DNA of 64,000 nt from Myxococcales bacterium. Its GTDB lineage: Bacteria; Myxococcota_A; Polyangia; Polyangiales; Ga0077539. Where the stretch lies: the NCBI GenBank assembly GCA_016792845.1, contig JAEUKH010000022.1:186001-250000 (forward strand). Reading direction: 5' to 3'. Below, piece by piece: positions 47,230 to 55,372 of the stretch; positions within the stretch are counted from its first letter, which is position 1; the number at the start of each line of letters is the position of its first letter. The notes below the pieces were generated by a model, which was not told the origin of the DNA, ran no database searches, and saw nothing but the letters and a program-made list of their open reading frames with translations. The position numbers were made by a program, and so were the translations under genes.

Positions 47230-47318
47230 CCCAATGCGGCCCTTCGCGCGATGCGCGTCGGCGGAGCGGGGGGGGGCCCAATGCGGCCCTTCGCGCGATG
47301 CGCGTCGGCGGAGCGGGG
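47230..47318. repeat. 42-bp direct repeat, two copies, period 47
   Basis: Two identical 42-bp copies start at 47230 and 47277 with CCCAATGCGGCCC and end GCGGAGCGGGG. Each contains the near-palindrome CGCGCGATGCGCG. They lie between the starts of the divergent membrane-protein and M23 peptidase genes, where they could bind a regulator or form hairpins. The five-base difference between copy length and period is a run of G. Confidence 0.75.
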
Positions 47319-47462
47319 TGGGGTGAACGCGGCAACCGACCCGCGGAAGAGGTGGTCTTTGCGCTCGGGTCGCGGTTCGAAGTAGACCACCCGGGCGCCG
47401 TGAGCCTCGACCCCGACTTCGACGATGATGCGAACGACCCGGTGGTGAGGCGTCCGCGTAAC

Positions 47463-48929
47463 ATGGTCGCGCTTGACCCCGAGCCCGCGGGGGTGGCGGG
47501 GCGGGTCAGCCGTGCGGTCTGGGGCGGGTCGTTTGTGCTGGGGGCGCTCCTCGGGGGGCTGGGGCTGGGCATCTCGCTCTTGGGTCGTCAGCCCGCGCCG
47601 CCGCCGGGGTTGGTGGCCCGCGCTCCACGAAGCCCGAGGCCCGCGCTCGACGGCGCAGGCGACGCCGAGGCCTTCTTCGCGAGCGCGCAAGAACTCCTCC
47701 CGGCAGAGTCGTTAGACGCCGTCGAGCGGCCCCTCGGGCGCGGCAAGACGCTGCCCATGGTGCTGCGTGCGATGGGTCTCGATGCGCGCCTCGCGACCCA
47801 AGCCGTGGGCGCGCTGCGACCCTTCGTGGTCATGCGCGCGCTGCGACCGACCGACCGCGTGGCGGTGCTCCGAAACCCCTCGACCGGGGCGCTCGTTCGG
47901 GTCGAGTTTCGTCGCGCGCCGCTGGTGGTCTGGGCGGCCCACTACGACGGCACGCGCTTCCGCGGGGCGCGGGTCGAGCGGAGCGAGCAACGCAGGGTCA
48001 GGGTCGCGGGCTTCGTCGTGCGCGGCACCCTCGAAGCGTCGGTGCAGTCGGCAGGGCTCGCCCCGGCCGCGGCCACGCACATTCTTGAGATGCTCGGCGC
48101 GGTCGACCTGCCCCCGGCGCTGGTCGAGGGCGACGTGCTGCGGGTGGCCCTCGAAGAGATCGCCATCAGCGGAGAATTCCAGCGATATCAACGGGTTGTC
48201 GCGTTTGATTACCGCGGTACGCTCGGCGCCCGCCGTGGCTACTGGGTCGCGATGGAGCGGGGCGGAGACTGGTTCGACGCCTCGGGCACCACCTGGGAGC
48301 GCGGGCCGCTGCGGAGCCCCGTGCCCGGCGCGCGGCTCTCGGCGCTGTTCAACCCGCGGAGGGTTCATCCGACCCTCGGGATCGCGAAGCCCCACTACGG
48401 GATGGACTACGCCGCGCCCGAGGGCACTCCCGTGTACGCCGCGGCCGATGGGATCGTCGCCTCGGCGGGGCTCGCGGGGGCTTCGGGCAACCTCGTGCGC
48501 ATCGCTCACGTCGAGTTGGGGGTCGAGACCGGCTACGCGCACCTCTCGGAGATCGCGCCGGGCCTGCGCGCGGGGCGGCGTGTGGCCGCGCGGGAGCGCA
48601 TCGGCGCGGTGGGCACCACGGGGCGCAGCTCGGGGCCTCACCTTCACTTTTCGGTGCGCCGTGAGGGCGAATGGGTCGACCCGTTGCCGCTCTGCGCGTC
48701 GCGTCGGGCGGTGCCGTTGCGCGAGCGACCGGCCTTCGAGACGGCGTCGCGCACCCTCGGGGGCGCCCTCGATCGGGTGTCGACCGCCGGCGCGAGCGCG
48801 CGGGTGCTGCGCAGCGACGCCGCGACGACGGCGCGCCCCGCAGGGCCGGTCGCGGCGCCAGGCAACGCCCCCGAGCACGAGGGCGACACTTCGGACGAAG
48901 ACCTCGGCGACGAAGACGGGCCGTCGTGA
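47463..48929 (+). CDS. M23-family (LytM-like) peptidase, membrane-anchored
   Basis: 488 residues from ATG 47463. In-frame upstream starts (GTG 47400) are possible; this one was chosen for the GAGG about 14 bases before it and because the repeat region lies further upstream. A transmembrane helix spans about residues 19-41. The middle region resembles the Csd3/OapA-like domain of M23 proteins. The catalytic zinc site is complete: HYGMDYAAP and HLHF. It should cut peptidoglycan cross-bridges in the periplasm. The C-terminus is acidic and low-complexity. Confidence 0.85.
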   Translation: MVALDPEPAGVAGRVSRAVWGGSFVLGALLGGLGLGISLLGRQPAPPPGLVARAPRSPRPALDGAGDAEAFFASAQELLPAESLDAVERPLGRGKTLPMVLRAMGLDARLATQAVGALRPFVVMRALRPTDRVAVLRNPSTGALVRVEFRRAPLVVWAAHYDGTRFRGARVERSEQRRVRVAGFVVRGTLEASVQSAGLAPAAATHILEMLGAVDLPPALVEGDVLRVALEEIAISGEFQRYQRVVAFDYRGTLGARRGYWVAMERGGDWFDASGTTWERGPLRSPVPGARLSALFNPRRVHPTLGIAKPHYGMDYAAPEGTPVYAAADGIVASAGLAGASGNLVRIAHVELGVETGYAHLSEIAPGLRAGRRVAARERIGAVGTTGRSSGPHLHFSVRREGEWVDPLPLCASRRAVPLRERPAFETASRTLGGALDRVSTAGASARVLRSDAATTARPAGPVAAPGNAPEHEGDTSDEDLGDEDGPS

Positions 48930-49071
48930 CGGTTCGGGCGAGGCCCTCGGGTGAGGCCCTCGCGAAAAACGTCGGGGCGGATGTCAGAATGGGGCGGGGG
49001 CAAGGCTCGACGGGTTGAGTTTGGGCCGACCCGTAGATTAGTGTCGCGCGCCTTTGCCGACCTGAGGAGAC

Positions 49072-51636
49072 ATGAAGACTGCTTCGAGCGACCGTTGGGT
49101 CGCGTACCTTGTTGCCCTGACCGCGGCTGCCCTCCTGCTTTTGCTGGGGCTCGGCAGCTTCGGGATCTGGCAGCCGACCGAGATCCGCGTGGCTGAGATG
49201 GCGCGCGACATGGTGGCCCACAACCCGGTCACGCTCGATCGGCCGCCTGCGCAGATCCAGGCCGTGGCGGCGGGGTTTCGCTTCGGCACGAGCGAGCTGA
49301 GCGGCCGGCTCCCTGGGGCGCTCCTCGGCTTTCTGGCGGCGCTGTCGTTGCTTGGGGCGGCCCGGGCTGCGGGCGACCGTCGCCTCGCGGCCTACGCGGG
49401 CATCGCCTACGCGGCCTTGCCGTTGGTGTTCATGAACGCGCGCACCATGCACGGGGGCGGCGTCGCGCAGAGCGCGGCCACGCTGACCTTCTCGGGGCTG
49501 GTGATGTTCGTGTGGGGGCGCGACCGTCGCTGGCAGCTTGGGGGCGCGGCGCTCGCGGCGCTCGCGTCGGTGCTGCTGGTGCGCGGGGCGGGGGCCTTTG
49601 TGGGGCTCGTGCCGGTCTTGGGCGGCGTCGGGCTCGCGGCGATGCTGCGCGGCGGGCGCGAGACGCTCCGGGCGCGGCTCGTCGGGGCCGCGGCGGTGGC
49701 CTCGGGTGCCATCGTGGCGGTGCTCGCGGTGCGCGCGTCGGGCCACGAGCTCAGCGGGTATTCGAACCTCCTGGGGGCCAGCGATCGCTCGCCGACGCCC
49801 TCGCAGTGGCAGACCTTTGAGGGCTATTTCGAGCACATCGCCCACGCGACCTTCCCGTGGACGGGGCTCATCCCCTTTGGGCTCGTGCGCCTGGTGTCGC
49901 CGCCTTCGGTGACCCCGGCGGGTGCGGCCGACCCGGGTCTCGACGAGGCCGAAAACGCGGCGCAGGGCGACGCCGAGGCGTGGCGCGAGTCGGGCATGCG
50001 CCTCGCGGCCTTCGTGTTCGCGGCGCTCGCCCTCGCGGTTCAGACCTACCACATGCAGCTCTTCGGCATGTCGCCGTTCATCGCGGCGGCGCCCCTGGCC
50101 CTGGGGCTCGCGGCCTTGCTGCGAGACTTCGAGCGCGAGCAGGTGGCGTGGCGCACCATCGGTGTGGCGGCGCTCTTGCTCACGGCGCTGATGGTGCGCG
50201 ATTTCTTGCAGTTTCCGAAGAGCGGGTACGCGGCGATGGGGCTGCCCGAGGGGGGCCCGGCCTTCCCGACGGGCTTCGCGACGAAGTTTAGCGAGTGGCT
50301 CGAGCTCGTGAAGGCGGCGCGCGAAGCGGGGGGTGAGCGCCCGCCGCTGCCGGCCGAGGGCTTCGTCCTCATCGAAGCGGCGCTCTTTGTGGGCTTCGGT
50401 CTCCTGGTGATGTTTCAAGGCTCGGGCGAGGTGAAGCCCTTCGCCTGGGATCGCCCCCTGCGCTGGCTCGAAGAGGTCGAGGCCGAGGCGCGCCGCGACG
50501 GCGAAGAAGAGAAGCGCGTGCTCGGGCGCGTCTCGGGCGGCTCGGCGCTGCTCAGCAACCTGCGGTACGTGCTCGCCGCGCTGGCGGTGACGTGCATCGT
50601 CGTGGGCTTCACCGTGCCGACGGCGGTGCGCACCCTTACGACCCCGGGCCGCAACGCCCTCAAGGCCGTGGCGGCGCTGCCCATCGGCGTGGTGGTCGGC
50701 CTCTACGCCCTCCTCGCCGTGTGGAATCTGTACGCCTACCTCGGGCGCCCCAAGGGGCCCGTGAGCAGCTTCCTCGGGAGCCGCGTGACCTGGGTGCCGT
50801 TGGCCGGGGTGCTGGCCTCGCTGGTGGTGGCCCAAGGGTACCTGCCGGCCCTGTCTGAGCACATGAGCCCGCGCGGGGTGTGGGCCGTGATCCGTAGTCT
50901 GCGCCACGGCGACGAGCCCATCGGTCGCTTCGGCGGCCCGGGCGAAGACCCGGCGACGCGGTACTACACCAACGCCACGGTCGAGAGCCTCGCCAACGAA
51001 GGGGCCGCGGTCGAGTGGCTCACGCGGCCGAGCCGCAGCTTCCTGGTGATCGGGAGCGACGTCTTCCCGAGCCTCAACTCGGCGTACCGCAACACGCGGC
51101 ACATGAACATTCCGATCGCTGACGCGAGCAACTCGAACCTGTTTGTGGGCGTGAGCGACCTTGAGGGCCGCCCCAACCGCAACCCGCTCGAGCCCTTCGT
51201 TCGCAGCGAGCGCCCCAACATGCGCCACCCGGCCCGCGAGGCCACCCGGTGGGAAGACACCTTCGAGTACATCGGCTACGACCTCGACTCGCACGGGCTG
51301 CCGTATGTGGCCCTCGGGAGCTCGTTCAAGGTCACCTTCAACTTCCACGTCTTGCGCGACCCCGGGCGGCACTGGCAGCTCTTCGTGCACACCGACGGGC
51401 CCGGCCCGCGGCTCAACGGCGACCACGAGGGCGTGGGCGGCCGCTACCCGACCAACTACTGGCGCGCGGGTGACTTCGTGCGCGACGAGCTGACCATCAA
51501 CGTGCCGCTGACCTACCGTCCGGGCGTTTACACGGTGTATCTCGGCTTCTTCGACGGCGGCGACCGGATGCGCCTCGAAGGCGGCGATCACGACCGCGAC
51601 AATCGTGTGGTGGTGTGTCGGGTCAACGTGCGGTAA
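49072..51636 (+). CDS. ArnT/PMT-like glycosyltransferase (GT-C), polytopic
   Basis: 854 residues from ATG 49072, with GAGGAG four bases upstream. The first helix is followed by WQPTEIRVAEMARDM, which aligns with the first periplasmic loop of ArnT/PMT enzymes where an acidic residue acts as catalyst; here the expected Asp-Glu reads TE. Ten or more hydrophobic helices follow, with a charged internal loop around residue 460. The C-terminal 220 residues form a soluble domain with mixed beta pattern (FKVTFNFHVLRDPGRHWQLFVHTDGPG). It probably transfers a sugar from a polyprenyl carrier to protein or lipid; the substrate is unknown. Confidence 0.75.
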   Translation: MKTASSDRWVAYLVALTAAALLLLLGLGSFGIWQPTEIRVAEMARDMVAHNPVTLDRPPAQIQAVAAGFRFGTSELSGRLPGALLGFLAALSLLGAARAAGDRRLAAYAGIAYAALPLVFMNARTMHGGGVAQSAATLTFSGLVMFVWGRDRRWQLGGAALAALASVLLVRGAGAFVGLVPVLGGVGLAAMLRGGRETLRARLVGAAAVASGAIVAVLAVRASGHELSGYSNLLGASDRSPTPSQWQTFEGYFEHIAHATFPWTGLIPFGLVRLVSPPSVTPAGAADPGLDEAENAAQGDAEAWRESGMRLAAFVFAALALAVQTYHMQLFGMSPFIAAAPLALGLAALLRDFEREQVAWRTIGVAALLLTALMVRDFLQFPKSGYAAMGLPEGGPAFPTGFATKFSEWLELVKAAREAGGERPPLPAEGFVLIEAALFVGFGLLVMFQGSGEVKPFAWDRPLRWLEEVEAEARRDGEEEKRVLGRVSGGSALLSNLRYVLAALAVTCIVVGFTVPTAVRTLTTPGRNALKAVAALPIGVVVGLYALLAVWNLYAYLGRPKGPVSSFLGSRVTWVPLAGVLASLVVAQGYLPALSEHMSPRGVWAVIRSLRHGDEPIGRFGGPGEDPATRYYTNATVESLANEGAAVEWLTRPSRSFLVIGSDVFPSLNSAYRNTRHMNIPIADASNSNLFVGVSDLEGRPNRNPLEPFVRSERPNMRHPAREATRWEDTFEYIGYDLDSHGLPYVALGSSFKVTFNFHVLRDPGRHWQLFVHTDGPGPRLNGDHEGVGGRYPTNYWRAGDFVRDELTINVPLTYRPGVYTVYLGFFDGGDRMRLEGGDHDRDNRVVVCRVNVR

Positions 51637-51672
51637 GTGAACGGTCAGCTTTGGCTTTTGGGGGATGATGCG

Positions 51673-52128
51673 ATGAGTTCGGCAGGCGACGAGAACGACA
51701 AGAAGCACGGCACGCCGGGCGCGCGGGCATCCATCCCACCGGGGGCTCCGGGCGAGCGGGCCTCGGTGCCGCCCGACGGCCAAGAACGCCGGAGCTACGC
51801 GCGCTTCGACGTCACCTGGGCGGTCGACTACGCCGACGGCGAGACCTTCTTGTACTCGTACATCACCAACATCAGCGAGATGGGCATCTTCATCGCCTCG
51901 AAGGTGCCGCCCCCCTTGGGCCATCGGTTGACCTTGAAGTTCGCGCCGCCGGGCGAAGAGCCGCTCAACCTCGAAGGCGAGGTCGCGTGGATCAACCCCG
52001 TGCGCGAAGACGGTGAGAACCTCAACCCCGGCTTCGGGGTGCGCTTTGTGAACCTCGACGCCGAGCACCGTGAGCGCATCGTGGGCCTCGTGCACGCCAT
52101 CGCGTATCTGCCCGACGAAGAGGGCTGA
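51673..52128 (+). CDS. PilZ-domain protein (TIGR02266-like)
   Basis: 151 residues from ATG 51673, behind a GGGGG stretch; a GTG at 51637 is also possible. The N-terminal 40 residues are disordered and Ser/Pro-rich. The PilZ domain has the RRSYARFDV motif (RxxxR) and NISEMGIFI (an N/DxSxxG variant), which together usually bind cyclic di-GMP, and ends with the conserved GFGVRFVNLD. The short linker RR-SYA-R keeps the binding residues. It starts right after the glycosyltransferase and may report c-di-GMP to envelope functions. Confidence 0.85.
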   Translation: MSSAGDENDKKHGTPGARASIPPGAPGERASVPPDGQERRSYARFDVTWAVDYADGETFLYSYITNISEMGIFIASKVPPPLGHRLTLKFAPPGEEPLNLEGEVAWINPVREDGENLNPGFGVRFVNLDAEHRERIVGLVHAIAYLPDEEG

Positions 52129-52132
52129 GCCC

Positions 52133-52675
52133 TTGGTCGACCGCGCCGCGCTCCTGACGATGACGCCCGGGGCCTTGCGGGGGCTCCTGGCCGAGGGGCA
52201 CCCCATCGATCCGACGCGGCTCGACAACACGGCGTACCGCGGCATCTCGCTCGGCCTCCCGCGCTGGGTCGAACGCCTCAGCTGGAAGACCTTTCAGAAG
52301 ACCTTTTACCGCGACCCCTCGACCGGCCACCTCCGCGGGTGGAACGTGCGCGTCGTGCAGCGCGGCCTCGACGCCCCGAGCGCCCCGCGGCTCCGCGCCG
52401 GGCGACCCTTCACCTTCGGCCACTACCGCGTGACCGCGCCCGACCCCGCCCGCGCGCCGCGGGGCTTTGACCGGGGCCTGGTGATCGATTACGGCCTCGC
52501 GCCGCACCCGCGCTTCGACCTCGGGGCCTTGCTGCGCGACCCGATCGTGGCGCTCGACCCGGGCTCTGTCGACCGGCTCCTCGGCGCCTCGTTTGTGGCC
52601 CTCGGCGCCCACCATCTGGCGACGCCGAGCTTCTTCCTCCTCGAACGCGAGGGCCCCATCGGGTTTGTGCCCTGA
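52133..52675 (+). CDS. Conserved-looking hypothetical protein
   Basis: 180 residues from TTG 52133, chosen because GAAGAGGG lies about ten bases upstream; ATG 52160 is an alternative. There is no signal peptide or membrane segment. It has a regular globular composition with the distinctive run RGISLGLPRWVERLSWKTF and several conserved aromatic residues, and ends at TPSFFLLEREGPIGFVP. No known family is recognised. It follows the PilZ gene by four bases, so it is probably co-translated with it. Confidence 0.65.
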   Translation: MVDRAALLTMTPGALRGLLAEGHPIDPTRLDNTAYRGISLGLPRWVERLSWKTFQKTFYRDPSTGHLRGWNVRVVQRGLDAPSAPRLRAGRPFTFGHYRVTAPDPARAPRGFDRGLVIDYGLAPHPRFDLGALLRDPIVALDPGSVDRLLGASFVALGAHHLATPSFFLLEREGPIGFVP

Positions 52676-52681
52676 GCGGCC

Positions 52682-52870
52682 TCAGCGCGCGAGGGCCCCG
52701 GCGTCGGCGCCCGGGTGCACCGTGGTGAGCCCGCGCCGGGTGATGCCCGTGCGGTCTGTGAACACAGCCTGAAGCACGATCGCAGCGGTGAGGAGCACCG
52801 CGAGGGCGATGACCGCCAACACCACTCGCTTGCCACCGACCGAGGCGGCCTCAGAACGCTCACGCACCAT
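52682..52870 (-). CDS. Small single-pass membrane protein
   Basis: 62 residues from ATG 52870. A basic N-terminus is followed by one long hydrophobic helix (VVLAVIALAVLLTAAIVLQAVF) and a short polar tail ending in a Gly/Ala/Asp stretch. The size and layout are typical of small membrane subunits or leader-like proteins. It is convergent with the hypothetical gene above. No family is recognised and short ORFs in high-GC DNA can be spurious, so confidence is moderate. Confidence 0.45.
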   Translation of the reverse strand: MVRERSEAASVGGKRVVLAVIALAVLLTAAIVLQAVFTDRTGITRRGLTTVHPGADAGALAR

Positions 52871-53041
52871 CGGGCGGGAGGGTGGCGACTTCGTCCGCGC
52901 TTGGCAAGGCCCGAGCGCGGGGGCGTGAAGATCACGGCGCCGAGGTCCGCGAAGCGCCAATGGGGTCGGCGGGCATAGGGTTGTCGCCTGGGGGTGATGG
53001 GCGGCTCGCGCCCCGCGGGCATTGGGTGCTATGGGTGCCGA

Positions 53042-54235
53042 ATGGGGCTCGTCTGGGCATCAAGATGGCGCAGGCAACGAGGGCATCGCGTGGCACGCAT
53101 GGGCGCGTGGGGCTTTGGGGTCGTGTGCCTCGTCGGGTGCGGCGAGTCGGTGGGCGCTCCGGCCGCGACGGGTGGGGGCTTTGACGACGTGGCCCGGGTT
53201 GACGACGACGCGACGCAGGGGCTCGAAGACCGCCCCACCGCGCCAGGCGATCGAAGCCCGATCGGCGCGGAAGACGCTGACTTCGACGCGGGCGTTGATG
53301 CCGCGCGCGACGCAGGCGCAGAGGTCGGCGCCGCGCCCGATGTGCCGCCCCGCGACGGCGGACCCGGCGCAGACTCTGGCCCGCGCGTTGACACCGGCCC
53401 GATGCCCCCCGAGCCCGCAGAGCGCACCCTCCGCGTGCTGCATTGGAACATCGCGGGCGGCAAAGAGAACGACTGCCAGCCGGCCCTGATCACCCGCGCG
53501 GTGGTGCGCTATGTGCGCGAAAATAATGTTGATTTTGTTGGCTTGAACGAGGTCTGTCCGAGCCAGCACGAGGCCATCGAGAGCGCCCTGCGGTCACTCT
53601 GGGGCCTCGGGGCGCGCGAGACCTTCGCGGGATTTGTCGGCGACGGCACCGCGCGGGTGGTCGGCAACGCCGTGTACAGCCGCTTCGGGCTCCAGAACAT
53701 CACCCGCCTCGAAGTCGGGACGGACCAGTACGGCGCGCGCAATCTGCTCTGCGGGCAGCTTCCCTCGTTGCCGCACCTTCGCATGTGCAGCGTGCATCTG
53801 ACGCCCGGCGACGCCGCCGCGCGGGTGCAGCTCCGTCGCGTCTTCGACCGCGTCGAACAATGGTGGAGCGAGCGCCGCGACACCGTCATCGTCTCGGGCG
53901 ACCTCAACCTCACGCCCAACGATGAAGGGCTCAACGACGTGTACGCGGCCGCCGCCAACACGCCCAACAACCCCAACAACCGCGGCGCCTACCGCGAGGT
54001 CGACGACGACGACGCCACGCACTGCCGCGGCTACGGCGAGCGCTCGCTGCCCGGCACCGCCGGCGGCCCCTGCATGACCGGCGGCAAGATCGACTTCATC
54101 TTCGCGCGCAGCGCACGCATCGTCGACGGCGACTACGCGGGCAACACCTTTGACATCCCCGGCGATTGCACCGGGGTGTGCTCAGACCATCGCGCGGTGT
54201 TCGGCCGACTGCGGCTCCGCATCGACCGCGATTGA
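53042..54235 (+). CDS. Endonuclease/exonuclease/phosphatase-family lipoprotein
   Basis: 397 residues from ATG 53042; a later ATG at 53099 would give a shorter signal. The lipobox VCLVGC is followed by a 95-residue Asp/Ala/Gly linker. The EEP domain has the expected active-site motifs: HWNIAGG, GLNEVCPSQ, SGDLNLTPND and CSDHRAVF. It is therefore a probable active phosphodiesterase or nuclease on the outer envelope; the substrate is not evident. GGKIDFIFARS agrees with the sphingomyelinase/DNase I fold. Confidence 0.85.
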   Translation: MGLVWASRWRRQRGHRVARMGAWGFGVVCLVGCGESVGAPAATGGGFDDVARVDDDATQGLEDRPTAPGDRSPIGAEDADFDAGVDAARDAGAEVGAAPDVPPRDGGPGADSGPRVDTGPMPPEPAERTLRVLHWNIAGGKENDCQPALITRAVVRYVRENNVDFVGLNEVCPSQHEAIESALRSLWGLGARETFAGFVGDGTARVVGNAVYSRFGLQNITRLEVGTDQYGARNLLCGQLPSLPHLRMCSVHLTPGDAAARVQLRRVFDRVEQWWSERRDTVIVSGDLNLTPNDEGLNDVYAAAANTPNNPNNRGAYREVDDDDATHCRGYGERSLPGTAGGPCMTGGKIDFIFARSARIVDGDYAGNTFDIPGDCTGVCSDHRAVFGRLRLRIDRD

Positions 54236-54246
54236 GGGCGCGGGGC

Positions 54247-54840
54247 TTAGTGCTCGGCGCGGATCCGGCACCAGGCCCAGTCAGCGTACCAACGGCCCCC
54301 GACGTTGTAGAACGTGGTGTAGGGCCCCGAGCGGCGGATCATCGGGAGGCGCACGAAGGCCACCCCCCGCTCGGTGTCGCGCACGGCCATGTCCCACGCG
54401 GGCTCGACGGTGTACCGCATGCGGCGCAGGTCTTCGCGGCACTCGGCGATGCTCGCGGGGTCGACCTCGCCCCGCGCGCTCGGCAGCACCGTCGCGAGAA
54501 AGTCAGCGTCGCTGCCCGTCCTGAGCATCGCGACCTGCGAGTCGATGGCGTGCTCGGGGGTGCTCAGGTCGACACCGCGCGGGAGCGCCTCAAGCACCGC
54601 CGCGTCGGGCAAGCTCGGGGCGCGACAATGGGCGCAGCCCGCGTCTTCGGGCGTACGGGTCGGCGTCGCTGCGTCGCGGGGCGCTTCGACCGGCGCGGCC
54701 TCGACCGGAGGGGCCGCAGGGGCCGTCTGGGGGGCGCGCTCGCGCTCGGCGCCGAGGGTCACCACCACCGCGATCACGGCGCCCAAGGCCACCGCGCCGA
54801 GCCCTGCGGCGAGGTATCTCGCGTGTCGGTCATCGCTCAT
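54247..54840 (-). CDS. Membrane-anchored protein, unknown
   Basis: 197 residues from ATG 54840. One transmembrane helix near residues 12-35 (AAGLGAVALGAVIAVVVTLG) is followed by a Pro/Ala linker and a globular domain with CAHC and further conserved cysteines (ECREDL, WCRIRAEH). Its start overlaps the stop of the upstream haem-like gene (ATGA), so the two are translationally coupled. No enzyme motif. Confidence 0.65.
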   Translation of the reverse strand: MSDDRHARYLAAGLGAVALGAVIAVVVTLGAERERAPQTAPAAPPVEAAPVEAPRDAATPTRTPEDAGCAHCRAPSLPDAAVLEALPRGVDLSTPEHAIDSQVAMLRTGSDADFLATVLPSARGEVDPASIAECREDLRRMRYTVEPAWDMAVRDTERGVAFVRLPMIRRSGPYTTFYNVGGRWYADWAWCRIRAEH

Positions 54841-55286
54841 GGTCGGCACCCTGTCACAGAACGGCCCTCGATCCACCGAGAGAGCGCACGTTGGGCGCAG
54901 GCCGAGGCCTCGGCGCTGCCGCGGTGGCGGTCGCGCATCCGATGCGCCAACGCGCTCTCGGCCGCGCGCCCCGGCACCACGTAGGCCCGCATCGCGCGCC
55001 CCTCGTCGATCACCGCCTGGGCGTCACGCAACGCGCTCGCGAGGAAGGGTCGGGCCCCCGGCGCCCCGTGGCAGGCCCCCGACGCGCAGCCCTGCTCACG
55101 AAAGAGCGGTGCGATGACCGCGACATAGTCACCCTCGTGGAGCTGCACAAGCGGCGCCTCGGCGAGGGGGCGGCGCAGCACCCAGGCGCGCACCCCGGCG
55201 AGCATCGCGAGGGCCGCCGCGGCACCCAGCACCGCGGGCAAGGGCGCCCATCGAGGAGCCTCGACCGGCGTGTCAGCGCGCTTCAT
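54837..55286 (-). CDS. Small membrane-anchored cytochrome-like protein
   Basis: 149 residues from ATG 55286. One transmembrane helix (AVLGAAAALAMLAGVRAWVL) precedes a domain containing GCASGACHGAPGARP. This is a CX4CH sequence, not the standard CXXCH haem c motif, although similar CASxxCH sequences occur in planctomycete-type cytochrome domains. Haem binding is possible but unproven. Further conserved features are HRMRDRH and a C-terminal Cys. It is coupled to the downstream CAHC protein and could form a two-protein redox or sensor unit. Confidence 0.6.
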   Translation of the reverse strand: MKRADTPVEAPRWAPLPAVLGAAAALAMLAGVRAWVLRRPLAEAPLVQLHEGDYVAVIAPLFREQGCASGACHGAPGARPFLASALRDAQAVIDEGRAMRAYVVPGRAAESALAHRMRDRHRGSAEASACAQRALSRWIEGRSVTGCRP

Positions 55287-55372
55287 CGTGACGCGGTTTT
55301 TGCCAAGATGGGGCTTCGCGTCAAGCGTGTCGGCGCGCTTCAAGCGAGAAATCGGGGTTGTGGTGATGCTTG

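Noticed and set aside
48349..52245. 1298-residue minus-strand ORF
   Set aside because: It is a shadow over the glycosyltransferase, PilZ and hypothetical genes; low complexity with long runs of Arg, Glu and His.
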